24,348 bases of DNA from positions 1 through 24,348 of the forward strand of contig CAZPMO010000061.1 of the NCBI GenBank assembly GCA_964587515.1, written 5' to 3'. The notes beneath the pieces are model-generated. The model saw only the letters and a list, made by a program, of their open reading frames with translations, searched no databases and was not told the origin of the DNA. Numbering within the stretch: position 1 is the stretch's first letter; every line of letters begins with the position of its first letter. Position numbers and translations under genes: made by a program. Source of the DNA: CAZPMO01 sp964587515. Lineage in GTDB: Bacteria > Pseudomonadota > Alphaproteobacteria > MPNO01. Below are positions 12,945 through 21,169 of this stretch, piece after piece.

Positions 12945-15521
12945 CTATTCCACCCGCCGGTTCCACCAGCCGCGCCGCTTGGGCTCGTCGCCAGCGATTT
13001 CGGCCGGCGGCATATCGGCTACTGGCTGATCGCTTTCGGCGGCTATTTCCGGTTCCTCCGGCTCGGGTTCCGGCTCGGATTCGGGCTCGACCGGTGCGGC
13101 CTCGGCGGTTTCCACGATTTCATGGTCCACGCCATTGGTCTCGGCAGGTTGTTCGGCCTCGCCGTTTTCGGCGTCGGCGATCGGCTCGATTGAGGCAGCC
13201 GTCTCAACCGGATTTATTTCGGGCGCATCGACATAAGGCTGAGGCCCGGCGCCGGGATCGTTTTCATCCGACGCCTCGGCAACCGTCTCGCCGGTCTCCT
13301 CGGTCTCGGTCGTCTTGCGCGAACGCCGCCGCCCGCCGCGTCTGCCGCGACGCCGACGCCGTGTCTTGGAGTCATCGTCGCCGTCGCCCTCATCAGACGG
13401 GGCCGCCGCCGTCGTTGCGGGTTCCGCCTCGCCGGTATCGGAATCGGATTTGGCCTCGGCATCCGCCGGCGTCTCTTCGGCGGCCTTGCGACGGCCGCGA
13501 CGGCGACGTGGTTTGCGCCGTGCGCCTTCTTCCTCTTCCTGCGCCGGGGCCGCCTCGGCGGCGGCCTCATCGTCGCCGGTCGGCGTTTCTTCCTCGGCGA
13601 TGTCCTCGACGCTTACCGCCGTCCGCGGTGCGGGCCCGGCGGCGCGCGATTTCACGCGATCGAGCGACAATTCGGCGGCAACCATCGAATTATCGCCCGT
13701 GATCGTCACCGAAAATCCGTAGCGCCCTTCAATTTCGGTCAGGGTCCCGCGCTTCTGGTTGAGAATATAGAGCGCCACCGGCGTCGCGACGGTGACGTTC
13801 ACCTCGCTCGACCGGCTCCGCGCGCCTTCCTCCTCGATCGCGCGCAACACATGCAGCGCCATTGATTCGGTGGACCTCATGAAGCCCGTGCCCTCGCAAT
13901 GGGGGCAGAACTCGGTGCTCGCCTCCATCAGGCTCGGACGCAAGCGTTGGCGCGACATTTCGAGAAGCCCGAACATGCTGATGCGTCCGATCTGGATGCG
14001 CGCCCGGTCGCCTTTAATGGCTTCCTTCGTGCGCTTCTCGACGGCGCGAATGTTCCGGTTCTCCTCCATATCGATGAAGTCGATCACGATCAGACCGGCA
14101 AGGTCGCGCAGCCGGAGCTGGCGGGCGATCTCGTCGGCCGCCTCCAGATTTGTCTTGAGCGCGGTCTCTTCGATACTGCGTTCCCGCGTCGAGCGTCCGG
14201 AGTTGACGTCGATCGCGACCAGCGCCTCGGTCGCGTGCATGACGATGTAGCCGCCCGATTTGAGCTGCACCGTCGGGCTGTGCATGGCGTCGAGCTGCGC
14301 TTCCACCTGATAACGGAAGAACAACGGGATCGTTTCGTCGCGATAGGGCTGCACCCGCTTGGCGTGGCTCGGCATCAACAGACGCATGAATTTCTTGGCG
14401 GTCTGGTAGGCGTCGTTGCCCTCGACCAGAACCTCCTCGATGTCCTTGGTGTAGAGATCACGGATAGCCCGCTTGATCAGGCTCGCCTCCTCGTAGACCA
14501 GCGCCGGGGCCGTCGATTTCAGGGTCAGTTCGCGGACCTCGTCCCACGCCCGGACGAGAAATTCGAAGTCGCGCTTGATCTCGGTCTTGTTGCGCTCCAA
14601 CCCGGCGGTGCGCATGATCACGCCCATCCCCTGCTCGATTTCAAGCGCGTTCAGGATGCTCTTCAGCTTTCGTCGCTCCGTCGCATTGGTGATCTTGCGG
14701 GAGATGCCGCCGCCGCGCGACGTGTTGGGCATCAGCACGCAGTATCGGCCGGCGAGAGAAATATAGGTGGTCAGGGCGGCACCCTTGTTGCCGCGTTCTT
14801 CCTTGACGACCTGCACCAGCAATATCTGCCGGCGCTTGATGACTTCCTGAATGCTATAGCGCCGTCGCGGGTTTCGCCGACGTCGTGGTTTCTCCTCACC
14901 CGTGGCGTCTTCCTCGGCGCCGGAGTCTTCGGCGTCCGCCGCCAGCGCTTCCGCGTCATCTTCCGTTTCGCCGGCATTCTCTTCGGGCGAAATCACTACG
15001 GACTCGGCGTCACCGTCCGCGGAAACATCGGTCTCGGCAGCCGCATCGACTGCCTCGCCGGTGTCTTCATCGGAATTTTCATCGGAATTTTCATCGTCCG
15101 GGGCATCGTCCGTCGCCTCGCCCATGGCGTCGACAACGGGTTCCGCCTCATCATCGGAATCTTCCGTGGCTTCTTCATCGAAACCACCGTCGATTTCATC
15201 GACATGGGCCTGGGCCGCCTTCGCGCTCTGGGGCAGTCCCTCGATCTCGGCAATCAGCGCCGCGCGATCCTCGATCGGGATCTGATAGTAATCGGGATGA
15301 ATTTCGCTGAAGGCCAGGAAGCCATGGCGGTTGCCGCCATAATCGACGAACGCCGCCTGCAACGACGGTTCGACCCGCGTTACCTTGGCAAGATAGACAT
15401 TGCCCTTGAGTTGTCTTTTGGTGGATGTCTCGACATCGTATTCGTCGAGCGATTTGCCATCGGTTACGACCACGCGCACTTCTTCGGAATGCGTGCCATC
15501 GATTAGCATGCGATTCGGCAT
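12945..15521 (-). CDS. rne: Ribonuclease E
   Basis: An 858-residue RNase E, the endonuclease that starts mRNA decay and processes rRNA and tRNA precursors. The N-terminus MPNRMLIDGTHSEEVRVVV and the S1 start GNVYLAKVTRVEPSLQAAFV are diagnostic. The S1 domain is split by a very acidic insertion (about residues 93-210) followed by the basic stretch KPRRRRNPRRRYS. The catalytic DNase I-like part has Asp438 in AIDVNSG and Asp481 in VIDFIDMEE, and the zinc-link CPHCEGTGF (Cys539, Cys542). The C-terminal half is disordered, alternating Arg-rich blocks (RRKPRRRRGRRK) and Glu/Ala/Pro-rich segments, ending in KRRGWWNRRVE, a plausible degradosome scaffold. ATG 15521 has GGAGAA upstream; an in-frame extension of nine codons is unlikely. 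A 12-bp tandem DNA repeat (15067-15096) encodes NSDENSDEN in the acidic insertion. Confidence 0.95.
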   Translation of the reverse strand: MPNRMLIDGTHSEEVRVVVTDGKSLDEYDVETSTKRQLKGNVYLAKVTRVEPSLQAAFVDYGGNRHGFLAFSEIHPDYYQIPIEDRAALIAEIEGLPQSAKAAQAHVDEIDGGFDEEATEDSDDEAEPVVDAMGEATDDAPDDENSDENSDEDTGEAVDAAAETDVSADGDAESVVISPEENAGETEDDAEALAADAEDSGAEEDATGEEKPRRRRNPRRRYSIQEVIKRRQILLVQVVKEERGNKGAALTTYISLAGRYCVLMPNTSRGGGISRKITNATERRKLKSILNALEIEQGMGVIMRTAGLERNKTEIKRDFEFLVRAWDEVRELTLKSTAPALVYEEASLIKRAIRDLYTKDIEEVLVEGNDAYQTAKKFMRLLMPSHAKRVQPYRDETIPLFFRYQVEAQLDAMHSPTVQLKSGGYIVMHATEALVAIDVNSGRSTRERSIEETALKTNLEAADEIARQLRLRDLAGLIVIDFIDMEENRNIRAVEKRTKEAIKGDRARIQIGRISMFGLLEMSRQRLRPSLMEASTEFCPHCEGTGFMRSTESMALHVLRAIEEEGARSRSSEVNVTVATPVALYILNQKRGTLTEIEGRYGFSVTITGDNSMVAAELSLDRVKSRAAGPAPRTAVSVEDIAEEETPTGDDEAAAEAAPAQEEEEGARRKPRRRRGRRKAAEETPADAEAKSDSDTGEAEPATTAAAPSDEGDGDDDSKTRRRRRGRRGGRRRSRKTTETEETGETVAEASDENDPGAGPQPYVDAPEINPVETAASIEPIADAENGEAEQPAETNGVDHEIVETAEAAPVEPESEPEPEPEEPEIAAESDQPVADMPPAEIAGDEPKRRGWWNRRVE
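15067..15096. repeat. 12-bp tandem repeat inside rne
   Basis: TCATCGGAATTT occurs at 15067-15078 and 15079-15090, then TCATCG begins a third unit. On the coding strand it encodes part of the acidic insertion (repeated NSDE). It may vary in copy number between strains without changing the frame. Confidence 0.6.
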
Positions 15522-15675
15522 GTTATGTTCTCCGGCGTTACGTACCACGCCCGCGCGAACAACGGTGCATGGCGCGTACGCGCCTGTGGCAAAACCGGCG
15601 GCGCCGTCGTCTACCCGTCAAATGGCTAGGTCATCTCGAATTTCCGGACCCACCAGAACGGGAACGTTTCCGGCT

Positions 15676-15703
15676 GCCGCCCCCCATACACAACGGGGGT
15701 GGC
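15676..15703 (-). promoter_or_regulatory. Hairpin in the presumed rne leader
   Basis: On the - strand, GCC-n-CCCCC and GGGGG-n-GGC flank a short loop around 15685-15694 (stem 15676-15685 with 15695-15703, one mismatch). It is about 155 bases upstream of the rne start and within the predicted 5' untranslated region. It is a candidate for structure-based autoregulation, as described for rne leaders of enterobacteria. Confidence 0.35.
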
Positions 15704-15836
15704 CTCGCGTTTCTCCAAAATCCATCGACATTTGCCGCGACCGGCCGTCATACCGGGAAAAACACCCCCGACGCCAGCGTCCACGACCCGCCCCCGCATT
15801 GCGAGGAACAACCCGTCGATGGTCGTTCGCACAGCT

Positions 15837-15865
15837 AAGATAGCGATCCACTGAACAATCCACAA
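15837..15865 (-). promoter_or_regulatory. rne: Putative sigma70-type promoter for rne
   Basis: Read on the - strand, TTGTGG (complement of 15860-15865) and TATCTT (complement of 15837-15842) are separated by exactly 17 bp. Transcription would start near 15830 and leave a leader of roughly 310 nt before ATG 15521. Confidence 0.4.
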
Positions 15866-15891
15866 CTTGATTTTCATTTCCACCGCAACAA

Positions 15892-15907
15892 AACTGCTAT
15901 TGCAGTT
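15892..15907. promoter_or_regulatory. Dyad AACTGCTATTGCAGTT upstream of the amidase gene
   Basis: AACTGC (15892-15897) and GCAGTT (15902-15907) form a perfect 6-bp inverted repeat with a 4-base spacer, 38 bp before the amidase start and upstream of the proposed rne promoter. It is possibly an operator. Confidence 0.35.
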
Positions 15908-15945
15908 GTATCAGGGGTGTGGATATATCTGGTAGGTTTCGGCAA

Positions 15946-17175
15946 ATGGCCCTCAATATGTTCGCTAAGTCACGGGGAACTTTGCGATTTGCCTGGTTGG
16001 CGTCGCTGGCCGCGCTGATGCCGTTTTGCCTCGCCGCCGAGCCCCTGGTGTCGGATGCGCGGATTGGCGTTCACGAATCCAAGACCCGATTTGTCCTCGA
16101 TATCGACCGCCCGGTGCGCTTCCAGTCCTTTACGCTCGCCAATCCCTATCGCGTGGTAATCGACTTGCCGGAAGTCGGGTGGAAACTGTCCCGGGACCGC
16201 TCCATGCGGGGCGGAATCATCGCCGATTTCCGCTTCGGTATGTTCCGCGCGGGTGTCTCGCGCGTGGTGCTCGACGTCAAGGGTCCGGTTGAGATTTCGA
16301 AATCGTTTGTGATTCCGCCGAGAAACGGTCGGCCGCATCGGCTGGTCATCGACCTTCGTTCCATCGACCGCGACGCCTTCGCGCGCAACCTGCGACCGCG
16401 CACCATGGCGGGCCCGGCGCCGGGCGGATTGCCGCCGCCGGCAATCAGGCCACGGGGACGGAAGATACAGCGCGCGGACGCGAAAAAAGTAGTCGCCATC
16501 GATCCGGGGCACGGCGGAATTGATCCCGGCACAATCGGGGTCAGCGGCAAGCTGGAAAAACATATCGTGATGGCGCTCGCCAAGGTGCTGCGGCGGCGCC
16601 TTCAAAAGTCGGGACGTTACAAGGTGGTACTGACACGCAACCGGGACATCTTCGTACCCCTGCGTGAAAGGATCGCGATCGCGCGCGCGGCCGGAGCGGA
16701 GCTTTTCATCTCGTTGCACGCTGATTCCATCTCCAACCGTAGAATTCGCGGCGGCACCATCTATACCCTTTCCGAGCGCGCCTCTGACAAGGAGGCGGCC
16801 GCGCTGGCCAAGAGGGAAAACAAGGCCGACGTGATCGCCGGCATCGATCTCAACACCCACAGCGTCGAAGTCGCCAATATCCTCATCGATCTGGCCCAGC
16901 GCGAAGCCAAGAACGACGCCGTTAAATTCGCCGACGCGCTGACCGGTGAATTGCGCGGCTCGATGAAGCTGCTCCGCAATAATCGCCGTTTTGCGGGTTT
17001 CGCCGTCCTCAAGGCGCCCGACGTCCCTTCTGTCCTGGTCGAACTCGGCTATCTGTCCAACCGGGCCGATGAACGGCTGCTGGGCAACCCGCGCCACCAG
17101 GCCAATGTCGCCGCCGCGATCGTTCGCGCGATAAATACCTACTTCCTGCGCCAACAGGCCTTTAAACAGCCATAA
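15946..17175 (+). CDS. amiC: N-acetylmuramoyl-L-alanine amidase (AMIN + Amidase_3)
   Basis: A 409-residue periplasmic zinc amidase that cleaves the bond between MurNAc and the stem peptide, important in daughter-cell separation. A signal peptide (about residues 1-30, LRFAWLASLAALMPFCLA-AEP) precedes an AMIN domain (about 35-140), a Pro/Arg-rich linker and the Amidase_3 catalytic domain (about 180-405). Zinc ligands are His189 in IDPGHGGIDPG, Glu204 in LEKHIVMALAK and His258 in FISLHAD; Glu366 in VLVELGYLSN is the expected catalytic acid. ATG 15946 has GGTAGG upstream; GTG 15919 and ATG 15958 are alternatives. It stands in the conserved order rne (divergent), amidase, mrcA, prfB. Confidence 0.92.
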   Translation: MALNMFAKSRGTLRFAWLASLAALMPFCLAAEPLVSDARIGVHESKTRFVLDIDRPVRFQSFTLANPYRVVIDLPEVGWKLSRDRSMRGGIIADFRFGMFRAGVSRVVLDVKGPVEISKSFVIPPRNGRPHRLVIDLRSIDRDAFARNLRPRTMAGPAPGGLPPPAIRPRGRKIQRADAKKVVAIDPGHGGIDPGTIGVSGKLEKHIVMALAKVLRRRLQKSGRYKVVLTRNRDIFVPLRERIAIARAAGAELFISLHADSISNRRIRGGTIYTLSERASDKEAAALAKRENKADVIAGIDLNTHSVEVANILIDLAQREAKNDAVKFADALTGELRGSMKLLRNNRRFAGFAVLKAPDVPSVLVELGYLSNRADERLLGNPRHQANVAAAIVRAINTYFLRQQAFKQP

Positions 17176-17205
17176 ACCAGCCACATTTATGATGGATCCT
17201 AGAAT

Positions 17206-17233
17206 CGGCCGGATTACCACCGGGGGCCGGCCG
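17206..17233 (+). promoter_or_regulatory. Inverted repeat between the amidase and mrcA
   Basis: CGGCCGG (17206-17212) pairs with CCGGCCG (17227-17233) over a 14-base loop in the 91-bp gap. No T-run follows, so it is not a clear terminator. It may partly attenuate read-through or be neutral. Confidence 0.3.
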
Positions 17234-17266
17234 CGCGAATTATTAGGGTCGTACGGGAACGCATAA

Positions 17267-19624
17267 ATGAAAGTGGTTCTCGCCATTGTGGCGAGTTTTC
17301 TGGTGCTTGCCCTGCTGGGGGCGGGCGCGATCGGCTGGGTCTTCTACCAGTATGGTCGGGATTTGCCCGATTACCAGCAGCTTGCCGATTACAGGCCGCC
17401 GATGATGACCCGCGTGCATGCGGGAGACGGCCGGCTCATGGCGGAGTTCGCGCGGGAAAAAAGGGTCTTCGTTCCCATCGACGCCATGCCCAAGCTGATC
17501 ATCAAGGCGCTTCTGTCGGCCGAGGACAAAACATTTTTCGAGCATCCCGGCATCGATTTCCCCGGCGTTATCCGCGCCGCCCTCACTAATATCGCGCGTA
17601 TCGGCTCCAACCGCCGGCCGATCGGCGCTTCGACCATCACCCAGCAGGTCGCGAAGAACTTCCTGCTCACCAACGAAGTTTCCTTCGACCGCAAGTTCAA
17701 GGAAGCAATCCTTGCCTTCCGCATCGAACGCGCCTTCAGCAAAAGCCGCATCCTGGAACTTTATCTCAACGAGATTTATCTCGGCATGGGCTCCTACGGC
17801 GTCGCGGCCGCGTCGCTCAACTATTTCAACAAGCCGCTCGACAACCTGACCGTGGCCGAGGCCGCTTTCCTCGCCGGGCTGCCGAAAGCGCCCAATAATT
17901 ACAACCCGATCCGCCGCCCCGACGCGGCCCGCACCCGACGGAATTATGTGATCGGCCGGATGTTCGCGGACGGTTATTTGTCGGCGACGGACGCCGCGGC
18001 CGCGCGCGCCGAGCCGTTGGCAATCAGACCGCGCGATAAGATCGAAATCGCCCGCGCCGAGTATTTCGTCGAAGAAGTGCGCCGGCAGCTCATCGACCGT
18101 TATGGCGAGAAGGATCTGTACGGCGGTGGCCTGTCGGTGCGCACCACCCTCGATCCCCGGCTTCAGACGATCGCCGACCAGGTGCTGCGTGAAGGGCTCA
18201 TCATTTATGACCGGCGCCACGGTTGGCGTGGACCGCTTGGCCACATCGACATTCAAAATCCGATCCCGCCGCAATTGAAGGCGATCGCCGCCGTCGTCGC
18301 GCCCGAGAGTTGGCGCCGCGCCATCGTCATAGAAGTAGCCAACGCGCGGGCGCTAATCGAACTGGAAGCCGGCGACCGGGGCGTGATTCCGCTGTCGGAA
18401 CTCAAATGGGGCCGCCAGTGGATGGAAAAGCAGCGACGCGGACCGCGCGTGAAAAAGGCAGGCGATGTGCTGACCGCCGGCGACGTGGTGCTGGTCGAGG
18501 AACTGGAGGAGGAAAAGGACGCCAAAAAAGACGCGATGCCGCGTTACGGTCTGCGTCAGGTCCCCAATGTCGGAGGCGGGCTGGTCGCGCTCGACCCGCA
18601 TACCGGGCGCATCCTCGCGATGTCGGGGGGGTTCTCCTTTGAAGCAAGCCAGTTCAATCGCGTCACGCAGGCCAAACGCCAGCCGGGATCGGCCTTCAAG
18701 CCGCTGGTCTATCTCGCCGCCCTCGACCGCGGCTTCACGCCTTCGAGCCTGATCCTCGATGCGCCCTTCGTGGTCGATCAAGGGCCCGGCCGGGGCAAAT
18801 GGAAGCCGTCGAACTATCGCAAGAAGTTTTACGGCCCCAGCCCGATGCGTCTCGGCATCGAGAAATCCCGAAATCTGATGACCATCCGTCTCGCCCAGCA
18901 TATCGGCATGGAGACGGTGGCCGAGTACGCCGAACGATTTGGCGTGGTCGACCGGTTGCCGCGCATGCTGTCAATGTCGCTGGGCGCCGGCGAGACCACG
19001 CTCCTTCGCCTGACCTCGGCATACGCGATGCTTGTCAATGGCGGGCGGCGCGTCACGCCCACCTTCATCGACCGTATCCAGAACCGCAATGGCCAGACCG
19101 TGTTCCGACACGACGCGCGACCCTGCGAAGGCTGCGTCAATATCGAGTGGAACCAAAGCGAGCCGCCGGAGATCCCCGACGGCCGTGAACGGGTCTCCGA
19201 TTCGCGCAGCGCCTATCAGATCGTCTCCATGCTGCATGGCGTCGTCCTGCGCGGCACCGGACGGCGGGTCCGCGCCGTCGGCAAGCCGCTGGCCGGCAAG
19301 ACCGGAACGACCAATGACAGTTTCGATTCCTGGTTCGTGGGCTTCTCTCCCGACCTCGCCGTCGGCGTCTATGTCGGGTTCGACCAACCCAGGACGCTGG
19401 GCCGCGGCGAGACCGGCTCCTCGGTGGCGGCGCCGATGTTCCGCGATTTCATGGCGCGGGCGCTGGCCGGCACCCCGGCGATCCCGTTCCGCATCCCGCC
19501 GGGAATCCGGCTGGTCCGGGTGCACGGCTCGACCGGCCTGTTGGCGCGCGCCGGCCAGCGCGGCGTCATCCTGGAAGCCTTCAAGCCGGGCACNNNNNNN
19601 NNNCGAACCGCGCAGGAAACGTGA
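17267..19624 (+). CDS. mrcA: Penicillin-binding protein 1A (bifunctional), 3' end disturbed by an N-run
   Basis: A class A penicillin-binding protein that polymerises and cross-links peptidoglycan. It has one N-terminal membrane anchor (residues 2-27) and a GT51 domain with catalytic Glu86 in SAEDKTFFEH, GASTITQQVAKN, and RKFKEAILAFRIE with LNEIYLG. An OB-like insertion follows, then the transpeptidase: Ser475 of the SxxK box in PGSAFKP, the EKSRNLM (SxN) motif and Lys678 in GKTGTTND. ATG 17267 is used. The last residues are uncertain because ten unknown bases (19594-19603) occur before the stop at 19622-19624. Reading past the gap in another frame gives EPRRKREILDGS to a TAG at 19691, ending RRGLY, which resembles the GLY C-termini of related PBP1A proteins better; the true end is probably 19691. 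Confidence 0.9.
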   Translation: MKVVLAIVASFLVLALLGAGAIGWVFYQYGRDLPDYQQLADYRPPMMTRVHAGDGRLMAEFAREKRVFVPIDAMPKLIIKALLSAEDKTFFEHPGIDFPGVIRAALTNIARIGSNRRPIGASTITQQVAKNFLLTNEVSFDRKFKEAILAFRIERAFSKSRILELYLNEIYLGMGSYGVAAASLNYFNKPLDNLTVAEAAFLAGLPKAPNNYNPIRRPDAARTRRNYVIGRMFADGYLSATDAAAARAEPLAIRPRDKIEIARAEYFVEEVRRQLIDRYGEKDLYGGGLSVRTTLDPRLQTIADQVLREGLIIYDRRHGWRGPLGHIDIQNPIPPQLKAIAAVVAPESWRRAIVIEVANARALIELEAGDRGVIPLSELKWGRQWMEKQRRGPRVKKAGDVLTAGDVVLVEELEEEKDAKKDAMPRYGLRQVPNVGGGLVALDPHTGRILAMSGGFSFEASQFNRVTQAKRQPGSAFKPLVYLAALDRGFTPSSLILDAPFVVDQGPGRGKWKPSNYRKKFYGPSPMRLGIEKSRNLMTIRLAQHIGMETVAEYAERFGVVDRLPRMLSMSLGAGETTLLRLTSAYAMLVNGGRRVTPTFIDRIQNRNGQTVFRHDARPCEGCVNIEWNQSEPPEIPDGRERVSDSRSAYQIVSMLHGVVLRGTGRRVRAVGKPLAGKTGTTNDSFDSWFVGFSPDLAVGVYVGFDQPRTLGRGETGSSVAAPMFRDFMARALAGTPAIPFRIPPGIRLVRVHGSTGLLARAGQRGVILEAFKPGXXXXRTAQET
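19594..19603. other. Assembly gap (10 N)
   Basis: Ten undetermined bases near the 3' end of mrcA. Ten is not a multiple of three, and the most plausible C-terminus lies in a different frame downstream, so the true gap length is probably not ten. Confidence 0.95.
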
Positions 19625-19730
19625 AATCCTCGATGGCTCCCACGGCTCGGTGCGGGCGACTACCACCCGCGCGAGGCGTGGTCTATATTAGGTTTCCGTT
19701 TCTCTTGACCATCTCCGTATTCCGATAGCC

Positions 19731-20865
19731 ATGGCTCTCCGCGCCGAAATTCAGTCCATCGTCTCCGAGATCGAGCAGTCGCTTACGCTGCTGAGGAGGC
19801 ATCTTTGACGTCGACAACGCCGCACGCCGCCTGTCCGAACTGAACGCCCTCGCCGAGGATTCCGATCTGTGGAAGGACGCTGCCCGGGCGCAGTCCGTGA
19901 TGCGCGAACGCACCCGGCTGGAGCGCGCGTTGACGGGATTTCGCAACATCGAGCAGGACGTCGTCGATAATCTGGAGCTGATCGAGCTCGGCGAGGCGGA
20001 GGACGATTCCGATGTCGTCGCCGAGGCGGAAGGCGCGCTCCGGCGGCTGCGCGACACCGCCGCGCGGCAGGAACTCGAAAGCCTGTTATCGGGCGAAGCC
20101 GACGGCAATGACTGCTATCTCGAAATCCATGCCGGTGCCGGCGGCACGGAATCCCAGGACTGGGCGCAGATGCTGCTGCGCATGTACGCGCGCTGGTCCG
20201 AGGCGCACGGCTATAAGGTCGAATGGATGGAAGAAAGCCCCGGCGAGGAAGCCGGCATCAAGTCGGCCAGCATCAAGGTTTCGGGCGACAACGCCTATGG
20301 CTGGCTGAAGACCGAAAGCGGCGTCCACCGGCTGGTGCGAATCTCGCCGTTCGATGCAAGCTCGCGTCGTCACACCAGCTTCGCCTCGGTCGGCGCCTAT
20401 CCCGTGATCGACGACACCATCGAGATCGAAATCGAGGACAAGGATCTGCGGGTCGATACCTATCGCGCGTCCGGCGCGGGCGGCCAGCATGTCAACAAGA
20501 CCGATTCAGCGGTGCGGATCACCCATCTGCCGACCAACATCGTCGTGCAGTGCCAGAACGACCGCTCGCAGCACCGCAATCGCGCCGCCGCGATGGCCAT
20601 GCTGCGCGCGCGGCTCTACGAGGCGGAACTGCAACGGCGCGAGGAAGAAGCCCAGGCCGAACAGGACGCAAAGTCCGAGATCGGCTGGGGCCATCAGATA
20701 CGCTCCTACGTCCTTCAGCCCTACCAGATGGTCAAGGACCTGCGCACCAATATGGAGAAGGGCAACCCGCAAGCGGTGCTCGACGGCGACCTCGACGATT
20801 TCATGGCCGCGGCGCTCGCCGCCCGCCTCGGCGGCGACGATTCCGCTTCCGCCGAAGACACCTGA
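19731..20865 (+). CDS. prfB: Peptide chain release factor 2, with programmed +1 frameshift
   Basis: RF2 recognises UGA and UAA stop codons and triggers peptide release. The gene is split into 25 codons from ATG 19731 ending ...LRRHL, then an in-frame TGA at 19806-19808. The remainder is in the +1 frame from GAC 19807 to TGA 20865, giving 377 residues. The second frame contains the tripeptide anticodon SPF at residues 205-207 (VRISPFDASS) and the catalytic GGQ at 250-252 (SGAGGQHVNKTDSAVR), both at the Escherichia coli numbering, which supports the assignment and the frameshift. The N-terminal helix MALRAEIQSIVSEIEQSLTL is also characteristic. An annotation starting at an internal ATG (19897) would miss the first 55 residues. 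It is last in the rne/amidase/mrcA/prfB block, convergent with the DUF6460-like gene. Confidence 0.96.
19794..19809 (+). promoter_or_regulatory. prfB: RF2 autoregulatory +1 frameshift site
   Basis: AGGAGG (19794-19799), a perfect internal Shine-Dalgarno, is followed after CAT by CTT TGA C (19803-19809). This is the same spacing and slippery codon as the classical AGGGGGTATCTTTGAC element. When RF2 is scarce the ribosome pauses at UGA and slips from CUU to UUU, producing full-length RF2. Confidence 0.95.
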
Positions 20866-20873
20866 GCGTCAAT

Positions 20874-21161
20874 TCAACGGCGATAGCGGCGCCAGAGCGC
20901 GCGGGCAAGCCAGATGGGAATGACGATGGCGGCGCCGATCACAACATATTTCGCGAGGCTGCCCATGATCGAGACCAGCCAGTCATAGATCGCGCCGAAG
21001 AAGGACCCCACCGCGTTCCAGAAATCGCCTGGTCCGATGCCGAGCGCCGAAAAAATCAATCCCACGATCAAACACAGGATCACCAGCTTTACGATTCGGC
21101 CGGGCCGAAGGCGCACCCGCCGAAAGGCGGATCGGTTTCGCGGGGCGGGCAGGTCGGACAT
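20874..21161 (-). CDS. Small membrane protein, DUF6460-like
   Basis: A 95-residue protein with a charged, arginine-rich N-terminal part, a hydrophobic segment IVKLVILCLIVGLIFSALGI, the central WNAVGSFFGAIYDW, and a C-terminal segment YVVIGAAIVIPIWLARALWR. This layout resembles the DUF6460 family found in alphaproteobacteria. ATG 21161 is used; GTG 21173 overlaps the upstream LLM stop codon (GTGA) and is the alternative. With either start the gene is tightly coupled to the LLM gene. Its 3' end is 8 bases from the prfB stop on the opposite strand. The function is unknown. Confidence 0.72.
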   Translation of the reverse strand: MSDLPAPRNRSAFRRVRLRPGRIVKLVILCLIVGLIFSALGIGPGDFWNAVGSFFGAIYDWLVSIMGSLAKYVVIGAAIVIPIWLARALWRRYRR

Positions 21162-21169
21162 GGCGGCGC

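Larger units (their letters stand above)
15522..15945. promoter_or_regulatory. Divergent rne / amidase upstream region
   Basis: About 420 bases without a convincing gene between two divergent starts. Small frames here are shadows. The region contains a putative rne promoter at 15837-15865, a strong hairpin in the presumed rne leader (15676-15703) and a dyad near the amidase start (15892-15907), listed separately. A long leader ahead of rne is known in other bacteria, where it mediates autoregulation. Confidence 0.5.

Noticed and set aside
13899..15506. Long + strand open frame (535 codons) opposite rne
   Set aside because: It is antisense to rne, has no recognisable domain, and is explained by third-position GC bias.
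15400..15843. Small frames in the rne/amidase intergenic region
   Set aside because: They partly overlap rne in antisense, are rich in Pro/Arg, and lack ribosome sites; a leader region explains the space better.
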